Of a stretch of DNA of 57,343 bases, positions 36,616-42,197 are shown piece by piece. The number at the start of each line of letters is the position of its first letter. Positions within the stretch are counted from its first letter, which is position 1. The stretch is from Flavobacteriaceae bacterium (GTDB taxonomy: Bacteria > Bacteroidota > Bacteroidia > Flavobacteriales > Flavobacteriaceae), in assembly GCA_013001285.1 (NCBI GenBank), contig JABDMU010000074.1, positions 1-57,343 on the forward strand, given 5' to 3'. The position numbers and the translations under genes were made by a program. The notes under the pieces were generated by a model. The model saw only the letters and a program-made list of their open reading frames with translations. It did not search any database and was not told where the DNA came from.

Positions 36616-36638
36616 AAAATGTTACAGTTTGAATACTG

Positions 36639-36646
36639 CAAAGATA
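36639..36646 (-). promoter_or_regulatory. -7 box of dapD operon
   Basis: On the minus strand TATCTTTG matches TAnnTTTG exactly, 23 bp before the dapD ATG. A good -33 partner was not found. Confidence 0.5.
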
Positions 36647-36700
36647 TATTTATAATTCATTATGCTTAAGTATTCAAAACTTATTGTTCCCACAAAAGAA

Positions 36701-36726
36701 TGTGACCTTTTAATAATCTTTGTGTC
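36701..36726 (+). promoter_or_regulatory. Unit 1 bipartite motif TGTGAC-N14-TGTGTC
   Basis: TGTGACC starts at 36701 and TGTGTCTTAAT at 36721. It does not match the housekeeping TAnnTTTG promoter well. It may be an alternative promoter or a two-half-site operator. Confidence 0.55.
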
Positions 36727-36730
36727 TTAA

Positions 36731-36859
36731 TTGTAGATGTGCATAACATTAACCTTAGATTGATTGATATTTATATATGGAAGCCTACTTGATTTGATTG
36801 ATGGAAACGATTGATAGCTCCATTAAAAAACTCTCATTTTTAAAATGAGAGTTTTTTTT
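36731..36859 (+). ncRNA. Candidate small RNA, unit 1
   Basis: This is a predicted transcript of about 125 nt; the 5' end is only estimated, from the motif at 36701-36726. It includes ATAACATTAAC (36743-36753) and ATTGATAGCTC (36810-36820, shared with unit 2). It ends in a perfect 14-bp inverted repeat with T run. A 15-codon ATG frame at 36801 runs through the terminator stem, but it is not conserved with an ATG in the other units. Confidence 0.6.
36827..36859 (+). terminator. Terminator of unit 1
   Basis: AAAACTCTCATTTT (36827-36840) and AAAATGAGAGTTTT (36842-36855) form a hairpin followed by T residues to 36859. Confidence 0.85.
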
Positions 36860-36874
36860 GTTTTAATAATTTAT

Positions 36875-36900
36875 TGTGACCTTTTCAACAGTACTGTGTC
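36875..36900 (+). promoter_or_regulatory. Unit 2 bipartite motif TGTGAC-N14-TGTGTC
   Basis: TGTGACCTTTT starts at 36875 and TGTGTCTTAATAAT at 36895, with the same 20-bp step as in the other units. Confidence 0.55.
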
Positions 36901-36904
36901 TTAA

Positions 36905-37027
36905 TAATTGTTAAGCATAACATTAACCATAGACTAAAGCATTAGTTGAAAGGCTATTAGAGCGTATTGATAGCTCAATTAATAGTTTTAACTCAGAAAC
37001 TCTCTTATTCGTTTAAGAGAGTTTTTT
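36905..37027 (+). ncRNA. Candidate small RNA, unit 2
   Basis: This is a predicted transcript of about 120 nt (5' end estimated). It carries GCATAACATTAACC (36915-36928), identical to unit 1 and at the same distance from the second element. It also has ATTGATAGCTCAATTAA (from 36966), nearly identical to unit 1. It ends in an 11-bp hairpin. The frame around the shared segment lacks any ATG, GTG or TTG start, so conservation here is likely at RNA level. Confidence 0.6.
36997..37027 (+). terminator. Terminator of unit 2
   Basis: AAACTCTCTTA (36997-37007) pairs with TAAGAGAGTTT (37014-37024) around TTCGTT, followed by a T run. Confidence 0.85.
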
Positions 37028-37034
37028 GTTCATA

Positions 37035-37060
37035 TGTGACTAATAAATAATTTATGTGTC
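37035..37060 (+). promoter_or_regulatory. Unit 3 bipartite motif TGTGAC-N14-TGTGTC
   Basis: TGTGAC at 37035 and TGTGTC at 37055 keep the 20-bp step. The flanks differ most from the other units (TGTGACT rather than TGTGACC, and TCTAAAT rather than TCTTAAT). Confidence 0.5.
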
Positions 37061-37064
37061 TAAA

Positions 37065-37194
37065 TATATGAAGCCCTGCAGTACTGAGCTTTAAATGGAT
37101 CTTATTTGGATTAATAGCATTGTTCAAATTTAAACTCCTAAACTTTTTGTCCCAATTTAAAATGAACCCTCTCAGGTTATGGCAGAGGGTTTTT
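37065..37194 (+). ncRNA. Candidate small RNA, unit 3
   Basis: This is a predicted transcript of about 130 nt (5' end estimated) and the most divergent unit. It lacks ATAACATTAAC and instead begins with a GC-rich segment GAAGCCCTGCAGTACTGAGC near 37070-37089. It ends in an 8-bp hairpin with T run. It may be a diverged or specialised copy. Confidence 0.5.
37165..37194 (+). terminator. Terminator of unit 3
   Basis: AACCCTCT (37165-37172) pairs with AGAGGGTT (37184-37191), followed by TTTT. Confidence 0.75.
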
Positions 37195-37220
37195 CATTTC
37201 ATAAAAAAAATAATAAAAAT

Positions 37221-37246
37221 TGTGACCTATTTATTTTTCCTGTGTC
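37221..37246 (+). promoter_or_regulatory. Unit 4 bipartite motif TGTGAC-N14-TGTGTC
   Basis: TGTGACC starts at 37221 and TGTGTCTTAATAAT at 37241, with the same step and flanks as units 1 and 2. Confidence 0.55.
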
Positions 37247-37249
37247 TTA

Positions 37250-37407
37250 ATAATAGAATGTGAATAACATTAACTTATAATTGATTGAAATTATTTGGTT
37301 GGTTGGTAAGTTAGTTAGTTAAGAATGTTTATGAGGACAACTTAATTGCAATGGTTATAACTAACTTCCACTTGAGCTCTCTTGCGTTTGCAAGAGAGCT
37401 TTTTTTT
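37250..37407 (+). ncRNA. Candidate small RNA, unit 4
   Basis: This is a predicted transcript of about 155 nt (5' end estimated). It carries ATAACATTAAC (37264-37274). An internal 9-bp perfect stem joins AAGTTAGTT (37308-37316) and AACTAACTT (37359-37367), upstream of an 11-bp terminator hairpin. Its terminator T run borders the presumed -33 region of ruvX, so RNA 4 and ruvX expression may interfere. Confidence 0.6.
37375..37407 (+). terminator. Terminator of unit 4
   Basis: AGCTCTCTTGC (37375-37385) pairs perfectly with GCAAGAGAGCT (37390-37400) around GTTT, followed by seven or more T. Confidence 0.9.
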
Positions 37408-37424
37408 ATACTGGTTTTAAATAG

Positions 37425-37432
37425 TATTTTTG
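37425..37432 (+). promoter_or_regulatory. -7 box four nt before ruvX
   Basis: TATTTTTG matches TAnnTTTG exactly and is followed by CAGG and then the ATG at 37437. Transcription should start at or beside the start codon. Confidence 0.5.
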
Positions 37433-37436
37433 CAGG

Positions 37437-37847
37437 ATGGGAAGAATAGTAGCAATAGATTTTGGAGTTAAAAGGACTGGAATTGCTGTTACCGATGAAC
37501 TCCAGATCATTGCATCCGGATTGACAACGGTTAAAACCGCAGAGTTGATGACGTTTCTAAAGACTTATACAAGTAATGAATCAGTTGAACTATTCATAGT
37601 TGGATTACCGAAGCAGTTAAATAATGATCCTTCCGAAAGTGAGGCCTTGATCCTTCCGTTTATCGAAAGTCTTACACAAAACTTCCCAAATATCCCAATA
37701 GAACGCGTTGATGAGCGATTTACCTCTAAAATTGCCTTTCAAACAATGATAGATAGCGGTTTAAGTAAGAAAAAAAGACGCGATAAAGGCTTGATAGACG
37801 AAATTAGCGCGACCATTATTTTACAGAGCTATTTGTATTCCAAATAG
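37437..37847 (+). CDS. ruvX: Putative Holliday junction resolvase / pre-16S rRNA nuclease (YqgF family)
   Basis: The 136-residue protein is a single RNase H-like domain. It begins GRIVAIDFGVKRTGIAVTD with the first catalytic Asp (Asp7 region). It then has VELFIVGLPKQLNND, IPIERVDERFTSKIA with the second acidic pair and a C-terminal D-x-I-SATIILQ segment. YqgF proteins mature the 5' end of 16S rRNA and were earlier annotated as resolvases. The AGG between the -7 box and ATG is the only Shine-Dalgarno-like trace. The gene follows the small RNA array. Confidence 0.92.
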   Translation: MGRIVAIDFGVKRTGIAVTDELQIIASGLTTVKTAELMTFLKTYTSNESVELFIVGLPKQLNNDPSESEALILPFIESLTQNFPNIPIERVDERFTSKIAFQTMIDSGLSKKKRRDKGLIDEISATIILQSYLYSK

Positions 37848-37985
37848 ATAAAAGATTACCCTTTATCGGTGTTTTATACCCTTTCTTTCAATTAATCGAT
37901 AAAACGCAGCTTTTCAACTAATAATTTAAAAACCAGTGAGTTAGAGCTTTATATTTGTAGTGTTTAAATGTAAAACCCCCAAATC

Positions 37986-38579
37986 ATGAAAAACAACTAC
38001 ACATTATTGTGGCTATTGTCACTTCTTTCATTTTCATTTATTGATGCACAAGTATGTCCTGAAACATTGGGTAATTCTTCGACGTCAACATTAGTTCATT
38101 TTAAAATTGTATCAAACTCATGCATTGATTATCCATCAACGATTTCAATAGCAGGAAGTACATTTGATAAATCGAGCTGTAATGGAACCAATCTAAAGTA
38201 TGAACTTTCAACTGGAGACCCTTTGTCTTCTGAAGACACTTTTTCTGTCGATTTCGGATCTGGAATGGTCTGTGATTATTTGAACGGTGAATTGCGAAGA
38301 GAAACACTTTCTATTGATCAATTTTCAAATGACGTAGAATCTGTTAAGGTATTTCCAAACCCTATAACAACAAACTCAGAATTGAATTTACATTTTAGTA
38401 CATCAATTAGTGCTAAAATATTTATTTATGACCTTATTGGTAAAGTTGTTTTAGATGATGAAATCTCCAATGATTCCACTAAACTTTTGAACGTTTCAAA
38501 CTTAAATAACGGTATATATATGTTGCAGATCGTAACAGATACTATGTCCACTACTAGAAAAATTGTGGTAATGAAATAA
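37986..38579 (+). CDS. Small T9SS type A sorting-domain protein
   Basis: The 197-residue protein has a signal peptide (MKNNYTLLWLLSLLSFSFIDA). A short Cys-containing beta-rich domain of about 95 residues has no recognised family. A type A C-terminal sorting domain begins at KVFPNP (121-126) and continues IFIYDLIGKVV ... GIYMLQIVT ... RKIVVMK. It should cross the outer membrane by the type IX system. Four or more Cys in the central domain may form disulfides. It sits alone, with a terminator just after its stop. Confidence 0.88.
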   Translation: MKNNYTLLWLLSLLSFSFIDAQVCPETLGNSSTSTLVHFKIVSNSCIDYPSTISIAGSTFDKSSCNGTNLKYELSTGDPLSSEDTFSVDFGSGMVCDYLNGELRRETLSIDQFSNDVESVKVFPNPITTNSELNLHFSTSISAKIFIYDLIGKVVLDDEISNDSTKLLNVSNLNNGIYMLQIVTDTMSTTRKIVVMK

Positions 38580-38599
38580 CGCTATTAATACCACTTTTT

Positions 38600-38632
38600 A
38601 AAAAACGCCTTTCCCTAAGGGCGTTTTTTTTA
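38600..38632 (+). terminator. Rho-independent terminator
   Basis: AAAAAACGCC pairs with GGCGTTTTTT and is followed by further T residues. It ends the T9SS type A gene. Confidence 0.85.
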
Positions 38633-38663
38633 TGGTCTATGAGGTAAAAAATATAAAGAGTTG

Positions 38664-38671
38664 TATTTTTG
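38664..38671 (+). promoter_or_regulatory. -7 box of def
   Basis: TATTTTTG matches TAnnTTTG exactly, 18 bp before the def ATG. No -33 TTTG was found at the usual distance. Confidence 0.5.
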
Positions 38672-38689
38672 TGACCTCAAAAAAATTAA

Positions 38690-39280
38690 ATGATATTACC
38701 TATTTTAGCATATGGCGATCCTGTTCTTCGAAAAAAGTGCGTAGAAATCAAACCTGACTATCCAAACTTGAAGGAACTTATTCAGAATATGTTTGAGACC
38801 ATGAATGGTGCTTTTGGTGTTGGATTGGCTGCTCCTCAAATAGGATTGGCCATACGGCTTTTTATAGTAGATACAGCTCCGTTTGCTGAGGATGAGAATT
38901 TTTCAAAAGAAGAACAAGAAGAATTAAAAGCATTTAATCGCGTATTCATCAATGCCAAGATCACTGAAGAATCAGGTGATGATTGGGCATTTAATGAAGG
39001 CTGCTTAAGCATTCCTTATATTCGTGAAGATGTATTCAGACAACCAAAGATCAAGATCGAATATCAAGATGAAAATTTCAAACCTCAAGTTGAAGAATTC
39101 GACGGTTTGATCGCTAGAGTCATTCAACATGAATATGATCATATTGAAGGTATATTATTCACTGATAAAATTTCAAGCTTTAAAAAACGCTTGATCAAAA
39201 GTAAACTGGTAAATATTTCAAAAGGAAATATCGAAATAGATTATAAAATGAAGTTTCCGATTTTAAAAAAGAAACGATAA
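38690..39280 (+). CDS. def: Peptide deformylase
   Basis: The enzyme removes the formyl group from the N-terminal methionine of new proteins. All three metal/active-site motifs are present: GVGLAAPQIG (43-52), EGCLS (103-107, metal ligand Cys105) and QHEYDH (146-151, His147 and His151 as ligands with Glu148 as base). The 196 residues include an insertion around 66-85 (DENFSKEEQEELKAFN), typical for Bacteroidota. It is 11 bp upstream of the DUF5606 gene and probably co-transcribed. Confidence 0.96.
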   Translation: MILPILAYGDPVLRKKCVEIKPDYPNLKELIQNMFETMNGAFGVGLAAPQIGLAIRLFIVDTAPFAEDENFSKEEQEELKAFNRVFINAKITEESGDDWAFNEGCLSIPYIREDVFRQPKIKIEYQDENFKPQVEEFDGLIARVIQHEYDHIEGILFTDKISSFKKRLIKSKLVNISKGNIEIDYKMKFPILKKKR

Positions 39281-39291
39281 AAATTATTTAA

Positions 39292-39705
39292 ATGAGCTTA
39301 GATAAAGTATTGGCCATTTCTGAAAAACCAGGATTATATAAGTTAATTACCCAAACACGTTCAGGTTTGGTTGCTGAATCTTTGGTTGATGGAAAACGCA
39401 TTGCGGTAAATCTTAGAAATAACATTAGTTTGTTAAGTGAAATTGCCATCTATACGCTAACTGAAGAAGTTCCATTATCTCAAGTCTTGCAGAAGATCAA
39501 TAAAAAAGAAGATGGAAAGCCAACACGTGTAGGATATAAGGAAAGTAAAGATAAACTGGAAGAATATTTTTTCGAGGTCTTACCTGATTATGATGAAGAT
39601 CGCGTGTACGTAAGCGATATAAAAAAAGTGATCAGATGGTATAATATTTTACAACAAAATGAAATGTTGAATTTATTAAGTGCCTCATCAGACGAAGAGG
39701 AATAA
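39292..39705 (+). CDS. DUF5606-family protein
   Basis: The 137-residue protein begins SLDKVLAISEKPGLYKLI and has a small SH3-like beta domain (RSGLVAESLVDGKRIAV), then helical segments and an acidic C terminus (SASSDEEE). This conserved Bacteroidota family has no known function. Its close coupling to def, 11 bp upstream, suggests a translation-linked role; that is inference. An inverted repeat follows the gene. Confidence 0.8.
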   Translation: MSLDKVLAISEKPGLYKLITQTRSGLVAESLVDGKRIAVNLRNNISLLSEIAIYTLTEEVPLSQVLQKINKKEDGKPTRVGYKESKDKLEEYFFEVLPDYDEDRVYVSDIKKVIRWYNILQQNEMLNLLSASSDEEE

Positions 39706-39727
39706 ATTCCAAAACTTAGTTGTATTT

Positions 39728-39765
39728 GAAAAGGGGAATCATAAAGATTCCCCTTTTCTCGTTTC
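39728..39765 (+). terminator. Terminator after the def operon
   Basis: GAAAAGGGGAATC pairs with GATTCCCCTTTTC around ATAAA. The T tract after it is interrupted (TTTTCTCGTTT), so it could act in either direction or weakly. Confidence 0.65.
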
Positions 39766-39832
39766 GAAACTTTTCGCAAAGTATAATTTTAAAATCCCTC
39801 TAAAAATATGAAGAAAAAAGTTTCTTAGTATT

Positions 39833-39871
39833 AAGTGACCGCCTTCAAGGTTGAAGGGCATGAGGACACTT
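39833..39871. other. Strong asymmetric hairpin in an intergenic gap
   Basis: AAGTGACC (39833-39840) pairs with GGACACTT (39864-39871, one mismatch). The inner GCC-TTCA pairs with TGAA-GGGC around an AGGT loop with a one-base bulge, and ATGA bulges on the 3' side. No T run follows on either strand, so it is not an ordinary terminator. The rest of 39706-40015 is AT-rich without an ORF. Confidence 0.4.
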
Positions 39872-39967
39872 ACAATGTTAAAGATATAAATTTAAAATTT
39901 AGCGCCGTTTTAATCAAGATTTATTGACTTTTTTATTAACAATTTCGCTGAATTTCCATTTTTCCTG

Positions 39968-39996
39968 TTGAGTTAAAGAGCCAAAGGTTAACTTTG
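39968..39996 (+). promoter_or_regulatory. Promoter of the MATE gene
   Basis: TTG at 39968-39970 and TAACTTTG at 39989-39996 (exact TAnnTTTG) are separated by 18 bp. Transcription would start about 14 nt before the TTG codon at 40016. Confidence 0.5.
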
Positions 39997-40015
39997 CGCA
40001 TTAAAATTTACTTTT

Positions 40016-41398
40016 TTGCTAGCCAAGTACACGAAAGAATTTAACTACAATCTCAAATTAGCCACGCCTGTCATGCTTGGCATGCTTGGGCATACTTTCG
40101 TTAGTTTGATAGATAATATCATGGTTGGCCAGTTAGGTTCGGCCGAATTGGCAGCAGTTTCACTGGGAAATAGTTTTATTTTTATCGCCATGTCCCTGGG
40201 TATTGGATTTTCTACAGCTATAACGCCATTGGTAGCTGAAGCTGATTCTGAATCGAATTTTAAAAAGGGAAAATCATCATTTAAGCATGGACTGTTTTTA
40301 TGTACTGTGCTCAGCATTATTTTATTCCTTTTAATTCTTTTGGCGAAGCCGTTAATGCATCTAATGAAACAACCAGAGGAAGTGGTTGTTCTTGCCAAGC
40401 CTTATCTTGATCTGGTGGCATTTTCTTTGATCCCTCTAATTATTTTTCAAGGGTTCAAACAATTCAGTGACGGCTTGTCCATGACCAAATATCCTATGTA
40501 TGCCACTTTGGTTGCGAATATTGTTAATGTTGTCCTGAATTATGTATTGATTTTTGGAAAATTAGGATTTCCAAAAATGGGTATTGTTGGTGCTGCTTTG
40601 GGTACCGTTGTAGCACGAATTATCATGTTATTTTTTCTTTGGTTTCTATTGACAAAACATGAAAAGTCGAAAGCCTATGTGACTAAAATCAAGTTTTTTC
40701 TTTTGAATAAATTAATGTTAAAAAAGATCATGAATCTTGCATTTCCTAGTGCCATGCAGATGTTTTTTGAAGTCGCCATTTTCACTGCAGCAATTTGGCT
40801 CAGCGGACTTCTCGGAAAGAACGCACAAGCGGCGAATCAGATTGCTCTTAATTTGTCATCCATGACCTTTATGGTAGCTATTGGCCTTAGCGTTGCAGCA
40901 ATGGTTAGAGTAGGGAACCAAAAAGGACTCCAAAATTTTAAAGAACTCCGACGTATTGCATTTTCAATATTTCTACTCGGTTTATTTCTTGCCACGGCGT
41001 TTGCCTTAATGTTCTTTATCTTTCATGATCATTTACCAAGAATATATGTTGATTTAGATGATCCTGCCAATTTTAATGATGTCTCAGAAGTGGTTAGTAT
41101 AGCCTCTAAATTATTAATAGCCGCTGCAATATTTCAATTAAGTGACAGTATTCAAGTTATGGTACTTGGCGCCTTAAGAGGCTTACAAGATGTTAAGATT
41201 CCAACCCTAATTACCTTTGTGGCCTATTGGATGATCGGGTTTCCGATGAGTTTTTTCCTTGGCAAAAAGGAGGCTTTGGGTAGCTTTGGAATATGGCTGG
41301 GATTGCTTGTTGGATTAACTTCTGCGGGAATTTTACTCTTTCTAAGGTTTAATTATCTGACAAAACGTTTAATTTCGCAGAAACAAATAATTGACTAA
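40016..41398 (+). CDS. MATE-family efflux transporter
   Basis: The 460-residue polytopic protein has twelve predicted membrane segments arranged as two similar halves. It begins LAKYTKEFNYNLKLATPVMLGMLGHTF with the MATE stretch VSLIDNIMVGQLGSAELAAVSLGNS. The family exports drugs or metabolites against Na+ or H+. No ATG exists upstream of conserved sequence: the frame is closed by TAA at 39989. TTG at 40016 is therefore the most likely start, with ATG 40073 as a less likely alternative that would lose conserved residues. It overlaps the next gene by 1 bp (TAATG). Confidence 0.9.
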   Translation: MLAKYTKEFNYNLKLATPVMLGMLGHTFVSLIDNIMVGQLGSAELAAVSLGNSFIFIAMSLGIGFSTAITPLVAEADSESNFKKGKSSFKHGLFLCTVLSIILFLLILLAKPLMHLMKQPEEVVVLAKPYLDLVAFSLIPLIIFQGFKQFSDGLSMTKYPMYATLVANIVNVVLNYVLIFGKLGFPKMGIVGAALGTVVARIIMLFFLWFLLTKHEKSKAYVTKIKFFLLNKLMLKKIMNLAFPSAMQMFFEVAIFTAAIWLSGLLGKNAQAANQIALNLSSMTFMVAIGLSVAAMVRVGNQKGLQNFKELRRIAFSIFLLGLFLATAFALMFFIFHDHLPRIYVDLDDPANFNDVSEVVSIASKLLIAAAIFQLSDSIQVMVLGALRGLQDVKIPTLITFVAYWMIGFPMSFFLGKKEALGSFGIWLGLLVGLTSAGILLFLRFNYLTKRLISQKQIID

Positions 41399-41625
41399 TG
41401 GAGTTTCCAAAATTCATTCTTGGCGATAATACAGATTATCCTGATGCCATATTCGTGATCCATACTGAATTCCCACGATTTATTATTAATCTCGAAAATG
41501 ACGAGGTAGAATGGCTCGAAGATTTTGATGATCATGATGAAAAAGAATTACAGAACGAAACAGAAAAATTAATAGAAGAAGCCTCAAATTTTTATGATCG
41601 TGAGGTTTCAAGATATGATGATTGA
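41398..41625 (+). CDS. Small acidic protein of unknown function (75 aa)
   Basis: The protein begins MEFPKFILGDNTDYPDAIFVIHTEFPRFIINLENDEVEWLEDFD and ends in an acidic helix. It has no signal or membrane segment. The ATG shares a base with the stop of the MATE gene, and the PAP2 gene starts 5 bp after its stop, so all three should be on one mRNA. It looks like a conserved flavobacterial cytoplasmic protein, but I cannot assign a function. Confidence 0.75.
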   Translation: MEFPKFILGDNTDYPDAIFVIHTEFPRFIINLENDEVEWLEDFDDHDEKELQNETEKLIEEASNFYDREVSRYDD

Positions 41626-41630
41626 TCACA

Positions 41631-42197
41631 ATGCTGGAACAAATATTACAATACGATACCGACCTTTTTCTCCTCCTAAATAACTTAGGAACGCCATCTT
41701 GGGACCGATTTTGGCTCATTGTAACAGATGAATTCACTTTTGTACCACTATATGCCATACTTTTATTTCTGATCTATAAGAAATTAGGATGGAAGGTATT
41801 GTTATTGCTTGTTTTTGTGATTGCTGCCATGATCACATTTACAGATCAGATTACCAATTTGTTTAAAGACGGATTTGAAAGAAAACGACCGTGTCGAGCG
41901 GATGACATTATAGATCAAGTTAGATTTATTGCCGTGCGCTGTGGTAAATATGGCTTTTTCTCTGGCCACTCATCAAATTCAATGGCGGCAGCAGTTTTTG
42001 CCGGATTACTATTGAAGCCTTATTTTAAATATTTGATCTTTATTCTTTTGTTCTGGAGCGCCATAGTAGCCTATAGTCGAATTTATGTCGGGGTGCATTA
42101 TCCATTAGATATTTTCTTCGGAATGACCTTTGGAGCCTTAGCAGGATTTATGTTTTATAAACTCCAAATACTATTGAGAAAACGCTTTATTTCTTAG
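41631..42197 (+). CDS. PAP2-family membrane phosphatase
   Basis: The 188-residue membrane protein has the three phosphatase motifs: K-x6-R-P in KDGFERKRPCR, the FSGHS variant of PSGH in GFFSGHSSNSMAAA, and S-R-x-Y-x-G-V-H-Y-P-x-D in YSRIYVGVHYPLDI. Members dephosphorylate lipid phosphates such as undecaprenyl pyrophosphate, phosphatidic acid or lipid A. An ATG at 41631 is preferred over an in-frame TTG at 41622 that overlaps the previous gene. It converges with an ArnT-like gene, overlapping by 11 bp, and may serve the same lipid-linked sugar pathway. Confidence 0.9.
   Translation: MLEQILQYDTDLFLLLNNLGTPSWDRFWLIVTDEFTFVPLYAILLFLIYKKLGWKVLLLLVFVIAAMITFTDQITNLFKDGFERKRPCRADDIIDQVRFIAVRCGKYGFFSGHSSNSMAAAVFAGLLLKPYFKYLIFILLFWSAIVAYSRIYVGVHYPLDIFFGMTFGALAGFMFYKLQILLRKRFIS

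Larger units (their letters stand above)
36701..37407 (+). repeat. Tandem array of four promoter-RNA-terminator units
   Basis: Four consecutive units fill the gap between dapD and ruvX. Each opens with TGTGAC and, exactly 20 bp later, TGTGTC. Each closes with a distinct strong hairpin plus T run. Units begin at 36701, 36875, 37035 and 37221 (spacings 174, 160 and 186 bp). Units 1, 2 and 4 also share ATAACATTAAC 22-23 bp after the second element. The bodies diverge, so the units are old duplicates rather than a recent copy event. No unit has a convincing ORF. Confidence 0.8.

Noticed and set aside
36701-36726. TGTGA as a CRP/FNR-type operator
   Set aside because: CRP-family sites are inverted repeats (TGTGA-N6-TCACA). 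Here the elements are direct repeats 20 bp apart without the inverted half.
36801-36848. 15-codon frame METIDSSIKKLSFLK in unit 1 of the array
   Set aside because: It runs through the terminator stem, and the matching segment in unit 2 has no start codon, so the shared bases are better explained as RNA sequence.
36701-37407. CRISPR-like array
   Set aside because: The repeated elements are short and lie at irregular 160-186 bp steps, each unit has a terminator, and no cas gene is present.
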